From contig NC_081546.1 in the NCBI RefSeq assembly GCF_901000735.1, positions 17,235,220 through 17,299,219 on the forward strand: a stretch of 64,000 nucleotides of DNA, in the 5' to 3' direction. This document shows, piece after piece, positions 40,801 to 53,000 of this stretch. How positions within the stretch are numbered: position 1 is the stretch's first letter; every line of letters begins with the position of its first letter. The position numbers and the translations under genes were made by a program. The notes beneath the pieces are model-generated. The model was not told the origin of the DNA. It did no database searches and saw only the letters and a list, made by a program, of their open reading frames with translations. The stretch comes from Corylus avellana (lineage: Eukaryota; Streptophyta; Magnoliopsida; Fagales; Betulaceae).

Positions 40801-43800
40801 GCTTTGGCAGGCGTCCTCGTCGAATTAGAACCTCTGGCGACTAAGACCCACCTTCGGAATCTGATCCAGAAGCAAATCTGGACCGGTATTGGAACCCACA
40901 GAGACCACCGGCAACTCAGTATCAGGAACCACCGCCGGCCTAGGAAGCACCATCACAGGGTCGGAAAGTGACGGTGTTGCAGTCCCAGCTAAAGCTATCC
41001 TCGGCGTTTGGTGGGTTGAAGCCGCTGTCTGTGAGTCCTCTTGATCTGCTTTCGGTGGCGGTTTGTTTTGAGTTGGCGCATGGCGGTGAGAACGCTGGTG
41101 AATTGCTTCGAGCTTGAACTTGGTTGCCTTGGTTCGTCGGCTGCAGTCACCAACGTCATAGCGAAGAAGAAGGGGACAAGTTTTCTTCGTCATTCACTGG
41201 CTGAAGAAGCTTCTAGGGCACTTTTGCTTTGGGTTGGACTAGGTCAAATGCTGGCTGGGTCATCCTGTTGGGTTGCGCTTGATGCCCAAAGGTTTCTAGG
41301 TTAATAGGATGCACTCTTTTAAGCCCAAGCAGGTCAGCAAGGTCTTTGGGTTTGGTTCTGTGGACTCAGGTTTGGGTTTTGAGCCCAGTTCCAGGAATTA
41401 TCCGCAGGTGTTGGTCCCTAAATTTGGGTCTTCGGAACCGTGCTCTTCATTGGAGGTCTCGACAGAGAAGCTAGTTAGTTTGTTACTGGTGGCAGGTCTG
41501 ACTATGGGGTTGTTGGAGGTTGGGTCCTACCCGGTGAGATCCGGAGTTACTGTTGGTGTTTCTTCTGCTTTTTTTGGCCCCTATGCCGTTGCCTTTCTCT
41601 ATGCAGCTTCCAGTCCAGCCCAATTCTCCAGGGTCTGTGGGTCTCTCCATCGCCGGACGTCTTGGGTTGCTGTTTGGGAGGCTTGTCAGTTGCTGCTACG
41701 ATTCATTCAGAGAAAGCGTTTTCTCTCCTCTCCCCTCCAGCTATTTCCAGCTTGCAGAGGTCTGCTGTCTTTTTGTCGCCGGAGGTTTTCTGCTTGTCAG
41801 ATGCTGGCTCGTCGCCCTTCTCTTTTGATGGGTCTCCTGTAGGTGCCTCTTTTGTAGGGGCAGCTGCGTTGGGGGAAAGGCTCTGCTTGTCTCTTCCTGA
41901 GATGTCTAAAAGTGAGACTCCTATCCTCCCGTTGGTTTCCACGTTAGAGCTTAGATATTACCGCAGAGCGAAGGAAAGTAGAGGAAGGGGAGCGGATAAG
42001 GGAAGGAAGCAGTCAAAAAGTCTTTGGATGCTCTCTCTTAGCCATTGGTTGGGACTGTATTCCAATCCACTCTTACTAGTTTACTTTGGAGAGGTTTTCT
42101 TTTCCTGAGCGCTTTTGGTGTGATCCAGAGACCCTCAGTTGCCCAACCCTATGGTGGAGTCGGGTCTGGTTTTGGAGGGTTGAGTCAGTCTTCTCGTGTC
42201 TACGAGGTGGGTGAATCTTGGGAGAGAGGGATTTTGGGTGAGAAGCCCCTAGACGTCGCCCCCTTCCCCGCCTAGGCTTTTGCTGGACTTGCCTCGGAGT
42301 CTGTCTTCCTGTGAGGTGGGAGGTTCTTCGTGTGGAGGTGATTCTGTAGGAGCTATTTTCTCTCATGCGACAGTGCTGTGTCTTCAAGCCATGGGGGTCT
42401 CTTTTGAGGGGAATACGATGGGATTTTTGAATCTCTTGGCTCAAGTGGATCAGGTTCTGCATCATGAGGTCCCAGATCTCATTCCTCCCTCTTCCAAGCT
42501 TAAAGGGAGCAGAGAGTTGAAGAATTTAGAGTGCTCGATCAACTTTGATGCTAGGAGTCGGGGCTCTAGTCAGGGCAAAAGCAAGAAGGCTTTTGTTGTG
42601 ATGTAATCTTGTTTGGTGTTTGGGGGTTCTTCTTTTCTTGTTCTTTCTGTTTTTTGCGTCCTTTTTGTATACTTCCTGTATGCTTTGCCCGCCTATGCTT
42701 TTTATAAAATTTCTCTGATTATCTATCAAAAAAAAAAGAAAAACTGATTGGAGCTGAGATTTGGTAGGAGTGTAATATATAGGAATCTTTCTATAATGAC
42801 ACGGGTATAACAGTTTTCTTGAAAGTTTGGCAAGTATAAGGTGCATTTGGATGCTATCACCCAAAACATTGGGAACAAGCTGCTGGCATTTCCCCCTTAG
42901 AGTATTATCTTGTAAGGACTGCCTTGCTGGTAGCTTTTCTTAAAATCTTCATAGCACTTGGCTATATTTAACGTGCTTGTTTATTGTAAAAATTATTCAA
43001 GTTTATTTGTGTGGTAGATTGTGGGCCATTCTGTTTGAATTGTCTGTCAATCACATAGATTTGAATGGTTGATGGGTATACAACTATGTGCTTTTAGAAC
43101 ATCTAACACAATTAAGACCAAGCTACATTCCTTTCTAGACTGAAAAACAAACCATATGGTTTTTGTTATAGTTTGTATGAACGGTTTAAACACAAAAGGC
43201 GGAGGCTATTATATTATTCAACTTATATTAACCTAATACAGGCATCCTATTATATAGGATTAGGGAAATACCATAAAGACTAAAATACCCCCAAAACCCT
43301 AATGACTCAAACCCTAACTCTTCTAACACTCCCCCTCAAGCTGGAGCATATACATCATATGAATCCAGCTTGGAAGATACAAGCAAACGAAAAACAACTA
43401 GAAAACATATTCTAACACTCCCCCTCAAGCTGGAACAGCTTGGACCACACAAGTTAATTAAATAAAACTTCAATGCCGGTCGAAAACTCGTTGGTAACTT
43501 GAACAACCATTTGATCGGTTCTCGCCGAAAAACACCAAGGCCGGTCGGATGCAACGATCACTTGATCGGTTCTCGCCGGAGAATCCAAGGCTGGTCGGAT
43601 ACATCGATCTTGGGATTGGTTCTCGCCGAAAAACACCAAGGCCGGTCGGATGCAACGATCACTTGATCGGTTCTCGCCGGAGAATCCAAGGCCGGTCGGA
43701 TACATCAATCACAAACAACAAACAAACAACAAATTTTCACATGATTAACCATCAAGATTAGCCGTACCGGAAAAACAAAAAACTTTGCCGGAGCTTCACT

Positions 43801-46800
43801 GGACATACGCCGGAACTTCGTCGGGGCTTCAAAAAAGTGGCTGGAAACACACAGAACAGGCCGGCAATACCTAAAAACAGAAGAAAAACATTGAAAAACA
43901 GAACAGAAACAGTCACTGGAGGCTCGCCGGACCTTTGCCGGAGACTCGCCGGAACTTGCCGGAGAAGACAGAATACTCCGGCCACTTTAGACAAGACAGA
44001 AAACCACCACAGAACCATCCGGCCAGCATCACAGAACATCAAAAACAAACAATATATATATATATTTTTTCACCGGAAGGAGTTTCGGTCACTCTAAAAC
44101 AAGAACAAAACAGCTCTACGGAACTCTTTGGAGCTCTTTGAAGGTACTGCCCGTGTGGGCTAACCCACACGGGCAGTGCTGCCACCAAGAAGAAAATTAA
44201 ACTACCCAAGAATCGAAACAAGCTCTGATACCATGTTATAGTTTGTATGAACGGTTTAAACACAAAAGACGGAGGCTATTATATTATTCAACTTATGTTA
44301 ACCTAATACAGGCATCCTATTATATAGGATTAGGGAAATACCATAAAGACTAAAATACCCCAAAAACCCTAATGACTCAAACCCTAACTCTTCTAACAGT
44401 TTTAAACCCTCAACTTCTTTTCAGAGAACTTTTATCTCTTTTGAGGACAACCTGTTAAATATCCTTGTCACTTCTCTATCTTACAGTTTTTATGCTTATC
44501 CATAAAAAGGTATGCTTGTCCAGAGAAAGGTGTTTAGAGAACAGATCTAACTTTTCTATACACTGAAATATTTGAAGTATTTGAGACAGGGTCCTTGTAG
44601 TTTCAGGACCAACTTTGTAACTTATTTTACTTCCTTTGTCTTTGGATTTGTCTCTAGTAAATAGACCCTGCTGACATGACTGTTAATTATATGAATGTAT
44701 GTTCTCTGATATCTGACATCATTATGTTTTAGGGGCAACTGCTGGACTTTTGTAGTATTGATTCATGATGCTTTTAAATGAAAGGATGTTGGAGCTTGTT
44801 ATTAATGTTGAAGGTTGTATATGTGTGTGTGCATGTATGCGGTTATCTGAACTTTTATCTACTGTGAGATGCAGTTCCGGCATTTGGCTAACAAGGTTGG
44901 AAATCTTGAGCGTCCTTTTCTTAAAGAATTTTTTCCTAGGTGGGTTGGATCTTGTGGGTGTCCAGATCTAAGGTATGGTTTACATGGTAAATGTTGCTCT
45001 TTAAGTTATCTTTTGTTAGAGTATATTTGAATTACCCTATCGTTAAGGATTTGATGAGGATTTTATTATCTTTGATGAATATTAAATTAGCTTAACTTTA
45101 GGGATTTGATGATGATTTGATGAGATTGAATTTGACTAATATTATATTTCATGTGTAATTAGAGCCTTTTGTATTGTAAACTTATCAACTGAATATGAAC
45201 AAAATGTAACCCTTAAGGCTTTATCCTGTGGATGTAGGTCATAGACCAAACCACGTAAAATCTTATCTCGTTTTCTATTTATTCCTCTGTTTATTTATTT
45301 ACTCTATTTCATTATTAATTCCTATATGGTATCAGAGTTAATAAAAATTAATAATGAAATAGAGTAAATAAATAAATAGAAAACGAGACAAGATTTTACG
45401 TGGTTCGGTTTATGATCTACGTCTACAGAATAAAGCCCCTGCGGGTTACATTTTGTTCTTATTCACTTGATAAGTTTATAATACAAAATACTCTATTTAT
45501 AGAGCTTACACATGAAATATAATCTTAATCAAATCACTTAATTTAGGGTGATTCAATCTCATAAAATCCCTAAAGTTAAGCTAACCTTCATCAAAGATAA
45601 TACAATCCTAATCAAATCTCTAACTTTAGGGTAATTCAAATATACTCTAGCATCTTTAGACTCTTCTACTGATTTTATTTGCTTGTATGCTGTCCTGGGA
45701 CTTTAATTGTAAGGATGGGGTTCTCCTATAACAAACGGAAGAATATGGTTGAATTGGCGGTGTTACGGGGATGCACAGCTTCACCAGATTCCAGCGCATC
45801 AGTTCTGAATGTTAATGCAGATTCGGAAAACAGAGATGGTGACATTGGTTGGCCTGGGATGATGAGTATCAGAGTTTATGAGCTTGATGGTATGTATGAC
45901 CATCCAATTCTGCCAATGGCTGGAGATACATGGCAGTTATTGGAAATACAATGCCATTCCAAGCTTGCTGCCAGGCGCTTCCAGAAGCCCAAAAAGGGTT
46001 CAAAACCTGATGGATCTGACGACAATGGTGACGTTATACCTGCTCTAGATATGCGCTCCAGGTATATACTGTTGTCTGTTAGGGTTTTGTTGCTTTTTAT
46101 TATTATTTATTTCTCGTTTTTGTTGAAAGAGGATCTAGTTTGTATTTGGGGAAGTTACAGGTTATCTTCCTATAACGTTATCGAATGAAATGTTATGTTA
46201 TCCTGTTAGTTGGTGTTGCTTGGTAGTGGTTAATTTGTTGATCACTTATTGTTGGATTGTTTTGCAAGAAAATGTTTGCATCACCTTTAGCTTTTGGAAT
46301 TCAATGGGTGGTGCCTAAGGAGGTTGAGGGCTATTTTAGCTGGAAATGATTGTTTGATCGAGAAGAGTAGCTTCCTTTGGAATGAATTTTTCTTTGCCTT
46401 ATGTGCATGATTTGGAGAGAAAGGAAGAATTGTACTTTTGAGGGTGTTGAGGGGACTATCATTGATACTAAATCAACTGTAATTGGGAGGGCTTCTGTCC
46501 TTCTTTTGTTGATTTTGTAGATTATATAAATCTTAGATTGTAATTCTATAGGAGATTCTCTTGTACACACGTGTACCTGAGTTTCTTCTCATTTCAATAA
46601 GATTTTCATTAATTATATAAATAAAGAAAAAGGATTGAATATGAGAGAATGAGAGTGGAGAGCACAGATGAGAGAGTTGTTTTGAGTTAGTCAGATAAGT
46701 GTGGTGGTGGTTAAGTGTTCTGCACCTATTATGGAGGTTGTGCGAGGGCTGGAAATTGAGGATCTTCCAGGTTCGCAATATGTTTACTTTTTTCTTTTTA

Positions 46801-49800
46801 TTTGTTACTATTTTTAAAATTGTTTCTAATTGGTGAAGAAGATGATGGTGTAACATGCTCGTGTAAAATCTATTAACCACTGGCCATAATATGATTGGGC
46901 CCATATGACTTTAAGTGACGATTTGGTGTAGTATGATTGGTCAATAAGTCATATAATCCTCAAGTGCTTCTTGTACATTGAATCGGATGGCAAAGTTAGT
47001 GTTTTGAATTTCAACTGCAAGGGTGATGTTCACAGGTTGAACTATAAGGGGGCTCCCTGTTTTATGGGCAAGACATAACGGGGTAAATTGTAATTTCCCT
47101 TTATATTTTCTTGAACTTATTAATTTTATTTTCTTTTGCAGTTCGGAATCCCCCTTGTTATGGATGAGAGCAGACCCTGAAATGGAATACCTTGCTGAAA
47201 TTCATTTTAATCAACCTATACAGATGTGGGTAAGAATGAAGGCCTGCACAATTTTTGTTACTATTCTGCCATGCTTTTCAGCGTTATACTCTTGCCTGGA
47301 AAGTTTTAAGCTTGTGAGAAGCTGGTTTTTTTTGTGTGATTAAGTACTAATGCATTAGGAAAAGCAAAATGGGGTATAACTCTAGTACACAGGATGGGAT
47401 AGAAGAGGAACACTCAAAAACAGAAAATCTATCATCTAAAATGTAAGAGTTCAATAAACTGTCATTAGTAGCTGCTATGCAATCACAGAGGCAACAAAAA
47501 AACAGAAGCTTCATTTTCAAGATTGGTAACTCACAGCCCTCAAAATCCATTTTCTAAGATTTTCTAGATCTCCTGATTTTTGTTTGTAATCTTTAGGTGT
47601 ACTTTTCTTTTCTTTTTTTCTTTTTTTCTTTTTTTATTTTTTTTATTTATAATTTTTTTACTACATCAAAACAAATTATTTATCATTTTTTTTTTTCACT
47701 ACATCATTATTACTTGTCCAAAAAGCAAAAAGAAAAAGAAAAAGGTGCTTTCCTCTCCCTCCAAATGCACAAAGGAGAAGATTTTCTGATCTCACTGGTA
47801 ATGTGTTGGCGACCAATAATCATATATTGAAGTCAAATTTTGATTCATCATACTTTGATTCAAAAAGGAATCTTAAATAGCTCATCTTTGTACTTCCACT
47901 AAAATCATTTACCGCAAGGATGTTGGTTGGTATTGTATGCCTCACAGGTTTGGTTATAGTTTGGATTACCCACTGGTTGTATAGTTGGAGTAACCCTAAA
48001 TGCAATGGGAAACTGCCACCTGGTTCAATGGGCTTCCCCTTTCCCGGGGAGACCTTGGAATTCTTCGCCCCCCATTCATTCTACGATATCCCACCCTTCA
48101 TTAGAACGAGAATCACATGGTACGTATAGGTGTATGGTTTGGAGCTGCTAATATTTGCTAGATGCGCTGGAAGATTTGCCTGAGTATGACTTTGTGATGG
48201 GCATATGCTACGTATTGTTCCCTACCTTTTGGGCCTAAGTTAAATCTTTGTAACTACCTAAAGTTGGTTTATTAAGTCCTTGGTCTGGGGATTTTTGTTT
48301 CACTATACAGTAAGAACTGTGTGAAAACTGAGTATTTTGGCTCACTGGACTGAAGTTTTTCTGAGGGGTCTTATCTGGGGATTAGGGTGGGTTACTTGCG
48401 TCAAGGAGCAGGTCCTAGTGCATGCACTCTGACTTGATGGTTTATTCAGAGTCCTTTAGGTCATATATGATTACTTTCCCTTCTATCAAACCATAAAAAA
48501 GGGATAAAAGGTTATTGGAATAGTTTTAGTTTTTGTCAGGCAAGTTGCTGATGCAGAATTTCATCTCTGTAAAATTTAATAATTTTTTTTAAAATAGTTT
48601 GGATCTTTTGACCATTTATCAGTAATGTGATTGGTAAATGGATTTGATTCTTGAACGTAATTTTATTCTTTTGGTACCTAGTCTACGTGGTTGATTGTTT
48701 TCATGGTTCAAATTTGTATGCTGGGCAGTTCATGGTAAACCTTATTAGATATTTAGTTGTATCATATGCCACTAACTTTTCTTTTTTGGGGGCTTTTTGT
48801 GAATTAGTTGTTTCCATAATAACATATTTGGAAAGTACACCAGTTAGAACTATTTACGGATGTAAGTAGCTTTTAAATAAAATTGTGTTATGAAATTGTT
48901 AAAGTTAAACTTATTCTTATCAAAGCTAGGTCATGCGTTTGAACCCCAACTTCGTCAATTCACCCTCTTTTAATTAAAAATGTTCCATATGTTGGGTCTG
49001 ACCTATTAAAAGGGAGTTTGAGCTCACACGTGGGGGGGTGTGTTAAAGTATTTGATTAAATAATTAAATTTACCATTTCCTATCAACTTAAGCTTTTGGG
49101 ATAAGTAATGATTTAATAGAAATCAAGCCCTTATCTGGAATTTTGTTTTAAAAACATAATCTCAAAAATTTTTGGCACCACAACATTTTCAAAAAAGTTA
49201 TTGACATTGCTAACCCCCCACCCCCGCGCGGCAATCCTTCTTTTGCCAAGTAAATTATGGGAATGACATCAATGCGATATTGCACAAGTGGTATTTGTAC
49301 ACAAGTTAGTTATCAACAATTCACTCAAATTTTGAGTGTTTAATTTAGCTTTGTTAGGGAAGTGGTTGTGGCATTATGTTCATGAAAGAGTGGTGGAGAA
49401 TTATTATGGACGCCAAATTCGATTCTGAGTGGGGCGGGTGGCTCTCCATCGATCCACCAAGGCCACATGGGGTGGGACTTTGGTAGTATATTAGTAGGGG
49501 GTGGAGGCTGTTTTCTAGCCATACTAGGTTTGATTTTGGCGTTCTCTTGGATACGTCCTGTGTTCTAGGGTTGCGCCTCTCTGTACTTTTTGGTATATAC
49601 AACATTATTTATAAAAAATAATAATAATATTATAAATGGCACCCACCATAATAACCAAGAGAAAATCTATTTGTCATTCAAACTAGTTGCTTGCTTTGTA
49701 GAACTGTGGACAGATGAAGGTAAAAGATTACTATACTTTTCTCAGGGGTTACTATTGCCACCTTTTGGTTAAGAGTAATACTTTTCCACCCTATCTGAAT

Positions 49801-50028
49801 TATGTTGGTCGAGACGGGTGGCTTTTTACACATGCATTCTTTAGATAGTACAATCCTTTTTATCCATTTAAATGATATGCATTCAAGAATGGGACATGTA
49901 GGGAACTTAAACCTGATTCATTCAAAGTGGCCTGAAGTCATTATTCCAGACTTTTACAAGTCACTTGCATAGTGTTTTTGAACATGATTTTATATATTCT
50001 ATGTTTCTAAAAGCATGGGTTCCTTCTG

Positions 50029-50089
<61 letters not shown>

Positions 50090-53000
50090 GAATTGCCATC
50101 AAGATTTTTCTTTCTAAGCTGTTGCTTAGCATCTATTCTTCAGGAAAGTCCCTACAGCTATATCTTTTTAATTCTCCAAGCCTTTCTAATTCAAGCCCAT
50201 AATTCAAGTTGCAATAATTCTCAAAGCAAAATAGGAATGGCAGTTAGATCTACAAATGCTTATATGAGAATTTCATTTTTGTTTTTTTGGGGGCCAAGAA
50301 GAGATGATGATTTGGCCTTAAATCTGTAAACCCAATATGGTTTATGACCCTAGTTTTTTCAGTGAAGTTGTTTCTTTGTTATGCCTACAAATGTCAATCA
50401 ATATGGACGCACAAACAAATACACACATACATACATTTGTATCCGTGTGTATGTATATGCACAAACATGAATTACTTTGTCTAATAAATATTGTGATCAT
50501 ATTTGCTTCAGCTGCATTGCTTCATGATAAACTCTTTTAACCATGTTTAAGTTTGTTAATCTGTTCTTGATTTTGTGACATTGGTATGCTTAATCAGATT
50601 AATCAGTTAGAGAAGGACAGGGATGTTATTGCTCAGGCACAAGCAATTGCAACTCTAGAGGCGTTGCCACAACTTTCATTTTCTGTTGTTAATGCCCTGA
50701 ATACTTTCCTCACCGACTCTAAGGTTTTAATTGCTCTCTGAGGTGTACTTGGTTTTTAATAGTATTAGGGAAACTGGTTATCTGAACTTTTATTGTTCGG
50801 TATCAAGGCCTTCTGGAGACTTCGAATTGAGGCTGCTTTTGCATTAGCTAATTCGGCATCTGAGGTATTTAATTATTATTCACCTTATTCAACATAGATG
50901 CTTTGACTATATAGTATTTCTATAGAAATTTAATCAACCAAACTATTTGTATAAGTGATTTTCTGTCGGACATATTTCTTGAATTTGACCATATTATTTT
51001 TAATAGCTGTTTAGTTCTGATATATGGATACTTCTTTGTTTACAATAAATCGCTAGTTCTGGTTCTCTACTGTAACAAAGAATGGTTTTCTCAAGCTTGT
51101 TCCATTTACTTGTTGAACCAAATATTTTATTTGCTTATAAATCCTGGAAAGTGCTAAGCTTTGTATGATGGTTCTAGGTGTGCTTATGAAGAGTCATCTG
51201 TACTTTCTAGTGCTGCTCTAACTTGAGATTTATTTATCTTATAATGAACTTAGACAATGGGGAGCATGAAGGATTAACTTGTAAAATAGATAGTTGTGAG
51301 GTTNNNNNNNNNNNNNNNNNNNNNNNNNNNNNNNNNNNNNNNNNNNNNNNNNNNNNNNNNNNNNNNNNNNNNNNNNNNNNNNNNNNNNNNNNNNNNNNNN
51401 NNNTGAAGTCTTTTGCTCCTCTCAAAAATCCTCACCCCTGAAAAACCTGCCTTAATCAGCACCTCGAACTCCTTGGATTCCACCGACCACCTCCTCGTTA
51501 CTGCCATGTTACAGCCTAAAATTGACCCCAGTGATCCATAAACCTCGTTACTGCCACCGACCACCTCCTCCCACCTTCCTTACTCCTATCATCAACCATG
51601 ATTTCACCCCCACACCTCTTAGCTACCACCACCTGACCAACCTCTCGAGACTCAACCAAACCTGCACACCGGAATCCATTATTTGAAGGATCAACGTCCC
51701 AGACATGCAGCCCACCATTATACCTTAGTTGCTGCACTTGACCCAATCCCCCACTAGCCTGACCGACAACCTGGAACACTTCACCGCCATACCAAGGTAC
51801 CAACTCACTGCCCTCACACACTGTACCTGGCATCACCGGCATCTTCTGGTGCGAAACCACCATCTCCGGTGCTCCGACAGCTCCAGATGACTCCCCAGAC
51901 TCGACCCACTCAAGCTCCTCACCGGCGGCCACCAAAAATGGCACCTCCGGCGTTGTCTGGCTCTACAGAGGCTCCCCTCCTTCCGAAATCCCGACTGCCG
52001 GAGCACTAGATAAATCGCCGGCCATCTCTGACTCACCGGCGACAACCACCAACGGCATCTCCGGCTTTGTCTGGCACGGAATCATCTCCCCCCTGTCCTT
52101 AATCACGATCGCCGGCGAGCAGCAGCTGTTTCCGGCCAGAATCGACGCTTCCGTACTGCCAGAAAACTCACCGGGACCATCACCAGAAACTCTCACTTTA
52201 GCCGGCGATCCCTCTTCTATGATCGCCCCTACTGCTGTCGACGTCGACGCACCTGGGTGGCCTGCCGGAGACCTTCGGCATCCCTCCTGCAGGCCAATCG
52301 TGTTAAACCCCTCCGGCAATCCCTTGGGTCTTGCTCCTTCTGGACCAGACACACATGGGCTGGTCTGACCCAGACCCAGGCCCACCTTCCTGCGCCTATA
52401 CACAGCCACCACCTTCTTCTTTCCCTTAAACTTTCTCTTGGGCCATTGGCCTTTCCCCTTAGACCCATCCTCCCCCTCCAAATCCCTAACTTCCATGTTG
52501 ATCTTCTTGGGCTGGGCCTCCCTTGTGAGACCCCTCCTGCCAGACCACACACGCACGCCCCACCACTCCTCTCCTCCAGAAACTTAATTAAAAACTCAAA
52601 CCTCTCTAGACCCACGTCAACCTCTCCCCTCAACCTACTCAACGACTCCTTCGCATTAATGAGTTCAATCTTCACACGAAACCAGTCCTGCTCTTCGAGC
52701 CTACCTACCCCCTCCCATCCCTTCACGTGATCAACTCCAACTTCCGATGCCGCCATCATTGTCGAGGCGTTCAACCTGCTCGCCGGAGACTGATTTCTAC
52801 TCGCCGGGATCCTATTGACAACTCCCCGTGACCCCCCTGCCTTTAGGTTGCACAATCCCTCCGTGTCAGAGAAATGGTTCTTCTTCGGACCCTCCACGCA
52901 ACCTCCACCAGTCTTCAACTGTATCCTCGCCTTGTGCGTACCCACCCCCTGCTCTGTGAAGGCATGGTATTGATTATCCTTCTCTGTAGCAGCCTCCTTC

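Larger units (their letters stand above)
43164..44398 (-). mobile_element. Non-autonomous LTR retrotransposon, 1235 bp, young
   Basis: 165-bp LTRs at 43164-43328 and 44234-44398 (TGTTATAG...CTTCTAACA) differ at about three or four positions. The primer site is on the minus strand next to the right LTR (TGGTATCAGAGC, plus-strand gctctgatacca, 44222-44233). A purine tract (CTTGAGGGGGAG on minus) lies next to the left LTR. A perfect 5-bp duplication gtttt flanks the element (43159-43163, 44399-44403). It has no gag or pol and must use proteins in trans. Confidence 0.9.
39339..44874 (+). other. TAF2 intron 11, 5.5 kb
   Basis: Contains two LINE-derived pieces in opposite orientation (40145-42737) and a young LTR element (43164-44398). 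39339-40140, 42738-43163 and 44404-44874 show no identifiable feature; 40134-40151 is a short AT repeat. Confidence 0.8.
47230..50597 (+). other. TAF2 intron 14 (copy A), 3.4 kb
   Basis: Contains an inverse LINE tail (about 47328-47420), pyrimidine runs (47600-47700), a captured P450 exon (47920-48119), a TRIM remnant (48897-49113), a LINE fragment (49345-49617) and a CT/AT microsatellite (50034-50090). 48130-48890 and 49620-50030 hold nothing I can identify. Confidence 0.8.
45187..51303 (+). repeat. 6.1-kb duplicated block, copy A (TAF2 exons 13-16)
   Basis: Matches 53663-59773 in order and orientation, with scattered SNPs and small indels in introns and identical exon translations. It ends exactly at the 100-N gap. 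The copy pair is best read as two haplotypes of one locus. Confidence 0.92.

Noticed and set aside
41309..41842. A host gene in intron 11 (177-codon frame).
   Set aside because: Overlapping broken frames, an ORF1-like end and a LINE 3' tail with poly-A indicate a retroelement.
46062..46070. A U12-type intron after exon 13.
   Set aside because: The donor gtatatact does not match GTATCCTT, and the acceptor is an ordinary tttgcag.
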